A DNA stretch of 6,648 nucleotides. Origin: HGM04593 sp045654645 (GTDB lineage: Bacteria > Bacteroidota > Bacteroidia > Bacteroidales > Bacteroidaceae). Both the position numbers and the translations under genes were made by a program. Below the pieces are notes generated by a model, which saw only the letters and a list, made by a program, of their open reading frames with translations, was not told where the DNA came from and searched no databases. Below, in pieces: positions 1-6,141 of the stretch; position 1 is the stretch's first letter, and each line of letters starts with the position of its first letter. The stretch lies in NCBI GenBank assembly GCA_045654645.1, contig JAZONR010000015.1, positions 1 to 6,648 on the forward strand, read 5' to 3'.

Positions 1-36
1 CCCTTTTTATTTCGTGATTCGCCTGGACTCACTCTG

Positions 37-109
37 TGACTCGCTTGGGGCTCGAACCCAAGACCCCATCCTTAAAAGGGATGTGCTCTACCTGCTGAGC
101 TAGCGAGTC
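37..109 (-). tRNA. tRNA-Lys (anticodon UUU)
   Basis: The reverse complement folds as a complete cloverleaf. The acceptor strands GACTCGC (103-109) and GCGAGTC (38-44) pair over 7 bp, and position 37 gives an A discriminator base. The D stem is GCTC/GAGC with an AGCAGGTA loop. The anticodon stem is CATCC/GGATG around the loop CTTTTAA, so the anticodon is TTT (lysine, reading AAA and AAG). The T arm is TTGGG/CCCAA with the TTCGAGC loop. The 3' CCA is not encoded, so it must be added after transcription. A well-formed promoter lies just upstream on the same strand. Confidence 0.96.
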
Positions 110-133
110 TACCTAGTTGCCGTTAAGCGAGTG

Positions 134-164
134 CAAAGATACCACTATTTTTTGAATTCACAAA
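134..164 (-). promoter_or_regulatory. Promoter of tRNA-Lys (Bacteroidota type)
   Basis: On the minus strand the -7 element TATCTTTG (134-141) matches the Bacteroidota consensus TAnnTTTG. The -33 element TTTG (161-164) lies exactly 19 nt upstream. Transcription would start at about 127-130, giving a leader of about 20 nt before the tRNA at 109. The rest of the gap up to 301 is A/T-rich. It holds a short TGGCA/TGCCA hairpin (170-186) with no T run, and I see no gene in it. Confidence 0.8.
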
Positions 165-301
165 TAATATGGCATCATTTTTGCCAATAAACAGAAAAAA
201 ACATTCAAATATATGAACACACAAGGGTTATGCTCCGCTATAAGTTAAGATGCCAAGTGCCGACTTTAATTAAAAGATTTCTGCGCCGCGCACGCTCGCA
301 C

Positions 302-1489
302 TCACTCTTCAGGAGTTTCTGAGGGCTGTTCTTTCTCCACCCCTTCATCACTTTTTTTAGAGATGCGGGTGCTGTCGATAGCTTCCCTCAGGATATACTC
401 CTCGGAGCTGTCCGAGGTTTCGGCTATCTCATTATATCGCTTCAAATAGGCAAGCAGCAAGGTTGTAAGCGGCAGAGCCACAATCATACCAAGCACACCC
501 AGCAAATGGCCCCAGATAGAGAGGGATAACAAGATTATCGCAGGGTGCAGGTTCATACGCTTGCCCATAATCTTAGGAACAAGAAACATATCCTGTATGA
601 GCTGCACCACAAGCATCACTGCCCCACCCGAGAGCATCACAGGCCAAAAGCTACTGTCGCAGTTGGCAGCCTTAAGCATCGCAAGCAATGCCATTGGCAG
701 TAGCGACACCACCTGAAGATAGGGGACAAGATTTAGCAGTCCCACAAACAATCCAAAAGCTATTGCTGCGGGAAAGTCCACAATGAGAAAACCTATAGAA
801 AACAACACTCCCACACAAAGCGCAACAAGTGCCTGACCGCGGAAATATTGATTCATACCATATACAAGGTCGCTCCACAGTTTGAGCACCACTCTACGCC
901 ACTTCTTGGGTACATAGGGTTTCCACGCCCTTGAAACACGTTCAAAGTCGAGAAGAATAAAGAACATATAGAGCATTATAAGCGACACGGTGAGCACCTG
1001 CCCAAAGACATCGAGTGTACCAAGCAGCATCATCTTCAAACGGTCGGTAATTACCGACATCAAGCCCATATTGGCCGACCCTTCAAGCATTTCGGCAAAG
1101 CCATATTGCGCCGACAGTTCCTTGAAGAGATTTAGAATTGGCTCTGGTATTGAGCCGTCATTTATATTACGCCCCAAGAAAGAGATGGTAATATCCTTCA
1201 GTGCATAAAGTTCACTGAACATAGACGGCAACACAAGCATAACTATGCCATAGAGAACAAGCCCCAGGAAGAGCAATGCTCCAATGATTGACAGTGCACG
1301 ATACTTAAAGCGCAACCTATTCTGCAAGAAGTTCACCAATGGGTTCAGCAAATAGGCAAACAGCCAGGCAATGGCAAAAGGCAGCAGCACCCCACTAAGA
1401 CTCTTGAGCACAAAATAAGCCACAACCATACCCACCACCAGGAGCACAATGCGCAGAAAGCGCCCAAGTGAAATTTCGTTCTGTTTCAT
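302..1489 (-). CDS. AI-2E family transporter (PerM/YdiK/TqsA-type membrane protein)
   Basis: A 395-residue polytopic inner-membrane protein of the AI-2E transporter family (Pfam PF01594). Members have been linked to autoinducer-2 export or to Na+/H+ antiport, so the substrate cannot be assigned. Hydrophobic segments lie at about 11-33, 34-50, 66-90, 155-180, 218-237, 240-271, 284-304 and 317-349. A soluble stretch at about 91-150 interrupts them, as is usual in the family. Family signatures are YFRGQALVALCVGVL (215-229), GLLNLVPYLQ (250-259), PKIMGKRMNLHP (305-316) and the final GHLLGVLGMIVALPL helix. The C-terminal tail (about 356-395) is charged and acidic and probably cytoplasmic. The ATG start is 33 bp downstream of the rsmI stop on the same strand, so the two genes are probably cotranscribed. 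Family identification is secure; function is not. Confidence 0.92.
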   Translation of the reverse strand: MKQNEISLGRFLRIVLLVVGMVVAYFVLKSLSGVLLPFAIAWLFAYLLNPLVNFLQNRLRFKYRALSIIGALLFLGLVLYGIVMLVLPSMFSELYALKDITISFLGRNINDGSIPEPILNLFKELSAQYGFAEMLEGSANMGLMSVITDRLKMMLLGTLDVFGQVLTVSLIMLYMFFILLDFERVSRAWKPYVPKKWRRVVLKLWSDLVYGMNQYFRGQALVALCVGVLFSIGFLIVDFPAAIAFGLFVGLLNLVPYLQVVSLLPMALLAMLKAANCDSSFWPVMLSGGAVMLVVQLIQDMFLVPKIMGKRMNLHPAIILLSLSIWGHLLGVLGMIVALPLTTLLLAYLKRYNEIAETSDSSEEYILREAIDSTRISKKSDEGVEKEQPSETPEE

Positions 1490-1522
1490 AACATCACATT
1501 TTATATTTCCACAGCAAAGGCA

Positions 1523-2224
1523 TCACTCTTCATCGCCACTGCGACGCACATCCTCTACACCGCCCACCAGCAACACAAACTCACCTCTGGGTTCGTGCGC
1601 AGTGAAATGCTGCACCAACTCGGCAAGCGTGCCGCGCACACACTCCTCGTGTAATTTAGAAATCTCGCGCACAGCTGCCGCCTGACGCTCGGGCCCAAAC
1701 ACCTCGGCAAGCTGCGTAAACGTCTTCACCACACGATAGGGCGACTCGTAGAAAATCATCGTACGTTTCTCATCCTTCAAAAAATTGAGCCTTGTCTGCC
1801 TGCCCTTCTTCTGCGGCAAAAAGCCCTCAAAGACAAACTTATCCGACGGTAATGCCGAGCTCACCAATGCCGGCACAAACGCCGTTGCACCGGGCAAGCA
1901 CTGCACCTCAATGCCATTTTTCACAGCCTCGCGCACAAGCAGGAAGCCGGGATCCGAAATACAAGGTGTTCCCGCGTCAGAGATAAGAGCTACGTGGCGT
2001 TCACTGTTGGCAATGCGCTCCACAAGCCCGCCAACAGTCTTATGCTCATTAAACTTGTGGTGCGAAAACATCGGCACCTGAATTTCAAGATGCTTAAGCA
2101 ACTTTGAAGAGGTGCGTGTATCCTCGGCCAACACAAAATCAGCCTCACGCAGAATTCTTATCGCACGCAAGGTTATATCCTCGAGGTTACCCACAGGAGT
2201 GGGCACAATATACAACATTCCCAT
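1523..2224 (-). CDS. rsmI: 16S rRNA (cytidine(1402)-2'-O)-methyltransferase RsmI
   Basis: A 233-residue SAM-dependent methyltransferase of the tetrapyrrole-methylase fold. RsmI methylates the 2'-OH of C1402 in the decoding centre of 16S rRNA; together with RsmH this tunes initiation and decoding fidelity. Diagnostic motifs appear in order: VPTPVGNLEDIT (7-18), AEDTR (33-37), HHKFNEH (55-61), SDAGTPCISDPG (82-93), the SAM-binding PGA at 111-113, FEGFLP (132-137) and FYESPYR (158-164). E. coli RsmI has about 286 residues; this protein stops near residue 233 and lacks the C-terminal extension, which I believe is common in Bacteroidota. ATG at 2224 was chosen; a second ATG two codons later would also preserve every motif. 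No Shine-Dalgarno is evident. It is the first gene of the minus-strand pair with the AI-2E protein and is divergent from tdk. Confidence 0.95.
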   Translation of the reverse strand: MGMLYIVPTPVGNLEDITLRAIRILREADFVLAEDTRTSSKLLKHLEIQVPMFSHHKFNEHKTVGGLVERIANSERHVALISDAGTPCISDPGFLLVREAVKNGIEVQCLPGATAFVPALVSSALPSDKFVFEGFLPQKKGRQTRLNFLKDEKRTMIFYESPYRVVKTFTQLAEVFGPERQAAAVREISKLHEECVRGTLAELVQHFTAHEPRGEFVLLVGGVEDVRRSGDEE

Positions 2225-2256
2225 AATTAAAAACGCATTCTCAAATTACACTACTG

Positions 2257-2287
2257 CAAAAATAGTGCAAGCGAGTGAAACTTGAAA
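2257..2287 (-). promoter_or_regulatory. Probable rsmI promoter, embedded in the edge of repeat copy 1
   Basis: On the minus strand TATTTTTG (2257-2264) fits TAnnTTTG. Nineteen nucleotides upstream lies TTTC (2284-2287), a 3/4 match to the -33 TTTG. The start would be near 2250, leaving a leader of about 25 nt before the rsmI ATG at 2224. The -33 half lies within the loop of the repeat's hairpin. The corresponding site at repeat copy 2 (TATCCTTG, 2343-2350) has one mismatch to the -7 consensus and is probably weaker. Confidence 0.5.
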
Positions 2288-2325
2288 CAAAGTTTCACTG
2301 TTTTCCAACGAGCAAAGCCTATTTT
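2262..2325. repeat. 64-bp direct repeat, copy 1, with internal hairpin
   Basis: Identical at all 64 positions to 2348-2411, with a period of 86 bp. It contains the perfect 9-bp inverted repeat GTGAAACTT (2274-2282) / AAGTTTCAC (2289-2297) around a 6-nt loop, GAAACA. The outer edges are also complementary: AAAATAG (2258-2264) against CTATTTT (2319-2325). The whole copy can therefore be drawn as a long, interrupted stem-loop. The organisation resembles interspersed palindromic elements I recall upstream of Bacteroidales genes, whose ends read GCACTATCTTTGC; that similarity is from memory. Confidence 0.9.
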
Positions 2326-2347
2326 CGCGATGCAAAGCAGCGCAAGG

Positions 2348-2411
2348 ATAGTGCAAGCGAGTGAAACTTGAAACAAAGTTTCACTGTTTTCCAACGAGCA
2401 AAGCCTATTTT
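2348..2411. repeat. 64-bp direct repeat, copy 2, with internal hairpin
   Basis: Second exact copy of the 64-bp unit. The same GTGAAACTT/AAGTTTCAC hairpin lies at 2360-2368 and 2375-2383. The 22-bp spacer between the copies (2326-2347) is not part of the identical unit, although the few bases before each copy are similar (TGCAAAAAT against CGCAAGGAT). Both copies are in the same orientation, which argues for tandem duplication of a mobile or regulatory element rather than a large inverted structure. Confidence 0.9.
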
Positions 2412-2499
2412 GTTTATCATTTAAAATATCCACAATCAGCAAAGAAAACAAAAGTTTCTACATTATTATACCAATGTTAATAACTTATATCAATTAAAA

Positions 2500-2530
2500 A
2501 TTGTATTGCACCCCAAATTGTTTATCTTTG
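2500..2530 (+). promoter_or_regulatory. Promoter of the tdk cluster (Bacteroidota type)
   Basis: TATCTTTG (2523-2530) is a full match to TAnnTTTG. ATTG (2500-2503), 19 nt upstream, matches 3 of 4 bases of the -33 TTTG. The spacing equals that of the tRNA-Lys promoter in this window. Transcription would begin near 2534-2538, giving a leader of about 75-80 nt before tdk. No second good match was seen ahead of the YjjG-type or asparaginase genes, consistent with one transcript. Confidence 0.7.
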
Positions 2531-2613
2531 CAATGAGCCACGGAAACAGCCACAGCTCACGGCAACAAGCCACTCCCCTTCAAAAGAGACACAAATAAAA
2601 ACACTATACACCA

Positions 2614-3213
2614 ATGAACCGTTTTTCAGAATTCAACCAAATGGAGATGACACGCCGCGGACGCATCGAGGTCATCTGTGGCTCAATGTTCTCGGGAAAG
2701 ACCGAGGAACTCATACGCAGGCTCAAGCGAGCAAAATTCGCACGCCAGAAAGTAGAAATCTTTAAGCCTGCACTCGACACACGCTACTCCGAGGTGGAGG
2801 TTGTCTCACACGACAGCAACCACATAATCTCAACCCCCATAGAGTCATCGGCAAGTATGCTTCTGCTGGCAAGCGACTGCGACGTTGTGGGCATCGATGA
2901 AGCACAGTTCTTTGACAGCGAGCTTGTTGAGGTGTGCAACGAACTGGCACGCCGCGGCACACGCGTTATAATTGCAGGCCTTGATATGGACTTCAAGTGC
3001 CAACCATTTGGTCCAATGCCCGCCCTGATGGCTGTGGCCGACGAGGTAACAAAGGTACACGCCATCTGTGTGAAATGCGGAAACCTTGCCTATGTGTCGC
3101 ACCGCCTTGTAGACGGAGACAAGCAAGTGTTGCTGGGCGAGAAGATGGAATATGAGCCACTATGCCGCGAATGTTATTTCGAGGCTATGAGCCAGGCCTG
3201 CGAAAAGGAGTAA
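2614..3213 (+). CDS. tdk: Thymidine kinase (type II, TK1-like)
   Basis: A 199-residue cytoplasmic enzyme that phosphorylates thymidine (and deoxyuridine) with ATP in the pyrimidine salvage pathway. The P-loop is GSMFSGKT (23-30). The Walker-B/catalytic segment is DEAQFF (95-100), with E96 the likely general base. AGLDMDF lies at 121-127. Four cysteines at 152, 155, 184 and 187 (CVKC and CREC) form the structural zinc site of type II kinases. The lasso region around the second cysteine pair is present, so the protein looks intact. The start at 2614 is preferred over internal ATGs at 2641 and 2647 because Bacteroidales homologues, as I recall them, carry a similar short FSE-containing lead-in before the TRRGRIEVI segment. 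First gene of a plus-strand cluster, divergent from rsmI. Confidence 0.96.
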   Translation: MNRFSEFNQMEMTRRGRIEVICGSMFSGKTEELIRRLKRAKFARQKVEIFKPALDTRYSEVEVVSHDSNHIISTPIESSASMLLLASDCDVVGIDEAQFFDSELVEVCNELARRGTRVIIAGLDMDFKCQPFGPMPALMAVADEVTKVHAICVKCGNLAYVSHRLVDGDKQVLLGEKMEYEPLCRECYFEAMSQACEKE

Positions 3214-3235
3214 AAACAAACGCCCCATTGCAGCA

Positions 3236-3931
3236 ATGAAAAAATACACAACCCTTTTCATAGACCTCGACGACACACTATACGATTTCTCGGCAGCATC
3301 GCGCGAATCGTTCCACGAGACCTATGACCTGCTGCACTATGAGCGCTACTTCAACTCCTTTGAGCACTACCTCTCGCTCTATGAGCCCTATAACCTGGAG
3401 TTGTGGCATCTCTATGGTGAGGGAAAAATCACAAAGGAGAAGCTTAACAAGCGCCGCTACAGCCATCCTCTGGAGACGGTAGGTGTCCACAACCAGGAGC
3501 TTGCCGACACATTCTGCCGCGAGGCGCTTGGCCGCATACCCACCAAAGGCAATCTTATACCGGGAGCCATAGAGTTGCTCGAGTACCTGCGCCCCAAGTA
3601 TGCGATGTACATTCTATCCAACGGCTTCAAAGAGTTGCAGTCGCGCAAGATGCGCACTGCAGGCATTGATAGCTATTTCGATGGACTCATACTTTCAGAA
3701 GATATTGGAGTCAATAAGCCCGGGCGCGCACTCTATGAACACGCAATGCAAATAAGCGGCGCACAGCTCGATGCAAGCCTTATGATTGGTGATATGTTCG
3801 ACACCGACATTCTTGGCGCTGCCAACATTGGAATGGACAGTCTCTATTTCAATCCCCGGAGGAAAAGCGGGCACCCCTTTACTCCAACCTATGAGGTAGA
3901 AACATTGTTACAGATAAAAGAGATACTTTAA
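3236..3931 (+). CDS. HAD-family hydrolase, YjjG/YfnB-type pyrimidine nucleotidase
   Basis: A 231-residue haloacid-dehalogenase-superfamily phosphatase with an alpha-helical cap after motif I. The catalytic set is complete: motif I DLDDTL with nucleophile D10 and acid/base D12; motif II S128 in ILSNG; motif III K161 in NKPG; and motif IV GDMFDTD with D186 and D191 for magnesium. The length, the cap and the SEDIGVNKPG block match the YjjG/YfnB subfamily. YjjG of E. coli is a house-cleaning 5'-nucleotidase acting on non-canonical pyrimidine nucleotides. It starts 22 bp after tdk and ends 10 bp before the asparaginase gene, so cotranscription is likely. A nucleotidase beside a thymidine kinase makes a nucleotide-pool role sensible, but the substrate is inferred from the subfamily and context only. 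Confidence 0.85.
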   Translation: MKKYTTLFIDLDDTLYDFSAASRESFHETYDLLHYERYFNSFEHYLSLYEPYNLELWHLYGEGKITKEKLNKRRYSHPLETVGVHNQELADTFCREALGRIPTKGNLIPGAIELLEYLRPKYAMYILSNGFKELQSRKMRTAGIDSYFDGLILSEDIGVNKPGRALYEHAMQISGAQLDASLMIGDMFDTDILGAANIGMDSLYFNPRRKSGHPFTPTYEVETLLQIKEIL

Positions 3932-3941
3932 ATAACAAAAT

Positions 3942-4973
3942 ATGGGCAACTCATCAATACTCATCATCTATACCGGAGGCACCATTGGTATGATACAAAA
4001 TACCGAAACCGGAGCACTTGAGAGTTTTAATTTCGACCACCTGCTCAAGCACGTCCCCGAGCTCAAGCGCCTGAAAATTGACATTGATGCCATAACCTTT
4101 GACCCTCCCATCGATTCATCCGATATGGAGCCAAAGTTGTGGAGCCGCATTGTTACTATCATCGAGGAGAACTATGACCGCTATGACGGATTTGTAATAC
4201 TCCACGGCACCGACACAATGTCCTTCACAGCATCTGCACTCAGCTTTATGCTCGAAGATTTGATGAAGCCCGTTATCCTCACCGGCAGCCAGCTGCCAAT
4301 TGGAGCCCTGCGCACCGATGGTAAAGAGAATATCATCACAGCCATTGAGATTGCTGCCGCCAAAAAACCCGACGGCACACCCGTTGTCCCCGAAGTATGT
4401 GTCTTCTTCCACGAAAAACTTATGCGTGGCAACAGAACCACCAAGGTCAATAGCGAGAGCTTTGGCGCCTTTGGTTCTAACAACTACCCACTGCTTGCAA
4501 TGGCAGGAACCGACATACAGTTCTACACACGCAACATCAGAAAATATATTCCCGGCCTCAAACTAAAGGCACACCACGAATATGACAGCAACATTGTCAT
4601 CTTCTCACTCTTCCCGGGAATGCAGAAAGAGGTGGTGGAAAACCTGCTAAAGGCAAAAGAGCTCAAGGGAATAATCTTACGCACATACGGCGCCGGCAAT
4701 GCACCACAAAAAAAATGGCTCATCGATGCACTAAAGAGAGCCACTGCCGAAGGAAAAATCATCATAAACATAACCCAATGCGCCGGTGGAAGAGTATATA
4801 TGGAACGCTATGAAACAGGACTGCAACTACTTGAGGCAGGCGTAATAAGCGGACACGACTCCACTGTGGAGGCTGCGCTCACCAAGCTGATGTATCTGCT
4901 TGGCAAGAATCTCCCGGTTGAAGAGGTGCGCCGCCGTATGGGTGAGAGCTTTGCGGGAGAGATATCAATATAA
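3942..4973 (+). CDS. ansA: Type I (cytoplasmic) L-asparaginase
   Basis: A 343-residue amidohydrolase converting L-asparagine to aspartate and ammonia. The first catalytic threonine is in YTGGTIGM (10-17, T14). The second triad is in HGTDTM (88-93), T90 and D91, with the conserved lysine in GNRTTK (K168). A conserved substrate-pocket stretch, DSSDM, lies at 58-62. There is no signal peptide: the hydrophobic first strand SILIIY runs straight into the TGGT motif. Absence of a signal peptide indicates the cytoplasmic type I form rather than the periplasmic type II. Length is normal for type I. The ATG is 10 bp after the stop of the YjjG-type gene, with an A/T-rich, Shine-Dalgarno-poor lead typical of Bacteroidota. 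Probably the last gene of the tdk transcript. Confidence 0.93.
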   Translation: MGNSSILIIYTGGTIGMIQNTETGALESFNFDHLLKHVPELKRLKIDIDAITFDPPIDSSDMEPKLWSRIVTIIEENYDRYDGFVILHGTDTMSFTASALSFMLEDLMKPVILTGSQLPIGALRTDGKENIITAIEIAAAKKPDGTPVVPEVCVFFHEKLMRGNRTTKVNSESFGAFGSNNYPLLAMAGTDIQFYTRNIRKYIPGLKLKAHHEYDSNIVIFSLFPGMQKEVVENLLKAKELKGIILRTYGAGNAPQKKWLIDALKRATAEGKIIINITQCAGGRVYMERYETGLQLLEAGVISGHDSTVEAALTKLMYLLGKNLPVEEVRRRMGESFAGEISI

Positions 4974-5000
4974 AAGCACATAACCATTTGTATTCCACAC

Positions 5001-5038
5001 TGCCCGAGCATCCATTCTGGGCACTTTGGGCGCTTTTT
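5001..5038 (+). terminator. Possible weak terminator after the asparaginase gene
   Basis: TGCCC (5001-5005) pairs with GGGCA (5019-5023). The stem can be extended inward by three pairs if one T is bulged. A short T run (5033-5037) follows only about 10 nt after the stem, which is further than ideal. It is the best candidate for ending the tdk transcript in the 212-bp gap before the CAT-like gene (4974-5185). No clear TAnnTTTG promoter was found in that gap. Confidence 0.3.
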
Positions 5039-5185
5039 ATCTCCTCTACAAGCACCAAGCAGAACAACGCCAAAAGCGACAAACGAATTGTCTTAACTTC
5101 CAAATTAATATTAAATCATTAAGGGGAAACGTTGTCTCACGCTCTCCCATTATTTACATATATATACAATAAATCAAGAAACACA

Positions 5186-5809
5186 ATGAAAAAAGAGATA
5201 TCCCCCAATGACTCCACCCGCGCCGAAGCATACCAATTATGGATGACATCACCAATGCCAATGGTAACACTCACCAAGACATTCAACATAACCAACATAC
5301 ACCGCATAAGCAAAAGCAATAATCTAAAGCTAAATATGTTACTATGCTGGTGCATTGGCAAGGCAGCAACCCAGACAAAGGAATTCTATACCCTACCCGA
5401 AGAGGGTAAACTCTTTCAATATGACACATTAGCCATAAATGTCATAGTAAATAATAGCAAAGGCGGTATAAACTCTTGCGACATCCCATATACCGATAAT
5501 ATAGAAGAGTTTAACAAGAACTATCTTGCCCTAACGCAACAAGCACAAGAAAACTGCATAAGCATTTTCAAAGAAGAAGATATGATTATTGGAACATCCG
5601 CAATGACAGCCACCGAACTCGACAGCATCATCAATCAATACACCGACAAATTCTGCAACCCAATGCTAATGTGGGGAAAATACCGCAAAAAAATATTCAA
5701 GACAACATTACCAATTTCATTTCAATTTCACCACGTGCAAATGGACGGCGGACACGCAGCACACTTCCTTGAAACACTACAAAAAACAATAAACACAATA
5801 ACAGCATAA
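5186..5809 (+). CDS. Divergent chloramphenicol acetyltransferase-like acyltransferase
   Basis: A 207-residue protein of the CAT fold (Pfam PF00302), which uses acetyl-CoA to acylate a hydroxyl. The signature HHVQMDG (182-188) is the HHxxxDG motif, giving catalytic H183 and structural D187. Hand alignment with type III CAT puts S138 at the oxyanion serine (S148) and R12 at the buried arginine (R18). However, the Pro-Trp after that serine in classical CATs is replaced (SAMTAT), and the protein is slightly shorter than usual (about 213-219). Active chemistry is therefore likely, but chloramphenicol as the substrate is not established. ATG 5186 was chosen. The frame is open back to a TTG at 5132 behind an AAGGGG, but the 18 extra residues do not resemble CAT N-termini. 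Codons look more A/T-rich than in the tdk-ansA genes, which may indicate transfer. Confidence 0.85.
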   Translation: MKKEISPNDSTRAEAYQLWMTSPMPMVTLTKTFNITNIHRISKSNNLKLNMLLCWCIGKAATQTKEFYTLPEEGKLFQYDTLAINVIVNNSKGGINSCDIPYTDNIEEFNKNYLALTQQAQENCISIFKEEDMIIGTSAMTATELDSIINQYTDKFCNPMLMWGKYRKKIFKTTLPISFQFHHVQMDGGHAAHFLETLQKTINTITA

Positions 5810-5824
5810 ATTTATGCAGTTATT
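5797..5824. repeat. 28-nt inverted repeat spanning the CAT-like stop codon
   Basis: AATAAC (5797-5802) pairs with GTTATT (5819-5824). The perfect palindrome GCATAAATTTATGC (5804-5817) lies inside, separated on each side by a single A that forms an A·A mismatch. The TAA stop (5807-5809) lies in the centre. No T run follows, so this is not a standard intrinsic terminator. It could shape the mRNA 3' end or be a dyad protein-binding site. Confidence 0.75.
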
Positions 5825-5993
5825 ACCATTAATCACCCCCGCACTATAAAACTCAACGAGATTGCAAGATTCTTATAGCAAATAGGAAACTGTTTCAAAT
5901 ATTCAATTCTCACAGCGTTAATTTTCACACCAGCCTGCATTAAAAAACCAGTTCATCAACACAACTGCACCGGCAAAGCTTAACTTTGGGGTT

Positions 5994-6017
5994 CACTTCA
6001 TAACTGAAGTGCTTTTT
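5994..6017 (+). terminator. Intrinsic terminator, plus strand
   Basis: A perfect 7-bp stem, CACTTCA (5994-6000) / TGAAGTG (6005-6011), with the tetraloop TAAC is followed by CTTTTT (6012-6017). On the plus strand it would end transcripts from the CAT-like gene, about 185 bp upstream. On the minus strand it is followed by AACCCC and has no T run, so it is directional. The 5825-5993 stretch before it is A/T-rich and I see no gene in it. Confidence 0.6.
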
Positions 6018-6110
6018 AAAAAGTGGCGATGACCTACTCTCCCACAAATGTTTACAGCACCATCGGCCCAAGCTGAACGAGGGGGATTAACAGCAACACA
6101 CAACAAAAAA
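6018..6110 (-). repeat. 93-bp tandem unit, copy 1 (5S-derived)
   Basis: Matches 6142-6234 at 89 of 93 positions by hand comparison, with an offset of 124 bp. Differences are at 6054, 6058, 6071 and 6072. Read on the minus strand, the unit begins with TTTTTTGTTGTGTGTTGC, which is not 5S-like, and then passes into the 3' part of a 5S rRNA gene. In this copy the leading T run is the tail of the terminator hairpin at 6109-6138. Confidence 0.9.
6023..6091 (-). pseudogene. 5S rRNA 3' fragment, copy 1
   Basis: The minus strand reads GTTAAT, then GCCGATGGTGCTG, then GTGGGAGAGTAGGTCATCGC and CAC. These are the conserved blocks of the second half of bacterial 5S rRNA up to its 3' end. About 69 nt are present against a usual 110-120. 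The first half, including the CCGAAC loop C region and the 5' strand that should pair with the 3' end GGTCATCGCCAC, is absent from the sequence upstream. It therefore cannot fold as a normal 5S molecule. No 23S or 16S sequence is visible in the window. Confidence 0.75.
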
Positions 6111-6138
6111 GAGAGTCTCAATTGCTTGAAACTCTCTT
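6109..6138 (-). terminator. Strong hairpin terminator between the 5S fragments
   Basis: A 13-bp stem: AAGAGAGTCTCAA (6109-6121) pairs with TTGAAACTCTCTT (6126-6138), with a single wobble-type mismatch and a 4-nt loop. In minus-strand RNA the loop is GCAA (GNRA class) and a run of six U follows the stem. It sits just downstream of the 3' end of 5S fragment copy 2, where an rRNA operon terminator is expected. On the plus strand the stem is followed by G and seven A, so it works in one direction only. Confidence 0.85.
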
Positions 6139-6141
6139 GAA

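Noticed and set aside
14..32. Hairpin GTGATTC/GACTCAC next to the tRNA 3' end as its terminator
   Set aside because: The stem has one mismatch and on the minus strand is followed by an A-rich rather than T-rich stretch, so it is not a convincing terminator for the tRNA.
110..301. Attachment site or genomic-island boundary at tRNA-Lys
   Set aside because: No repeat of the tRNA 3' end and no integrase are visible in the window. The neighbouring genes are housekeeping.
672..1208. Plus- and minus-strand open frames of 64-100 residues inside rsmI, the AI-2E gene, tdk, the YjjG-type gene and the asparaginase gene
   Set aside because: They overlap well-supported genes in other frames and show no motifs or independent start signals. 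They are shadows of the real genes.
2262..2411. CRISPR-like repeat and spacer pattern
   Set aside because: There are only two copies, the repeat unit is 64 bp, the spacer is 22 bp and no cas genes are present. It fits a tandem palindromic element better.
2251..2451. 66-residue minus-strand open frame across the hairpin repeats
   Set aside because: It is made from the two repeat copies read in different frames (the 86-bp period is not a multiple of 3). It has no family resemblance and contains the rsmI promoter.
2533..2598. 21-codon upstream frame (MSHGNSHSS...) ending 15 bp before tdk
   Set aside because: The predicted transcription start (2534-2538) falls at or after its ATG, so it is probably not in the mRNA. 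No start signal was seen.
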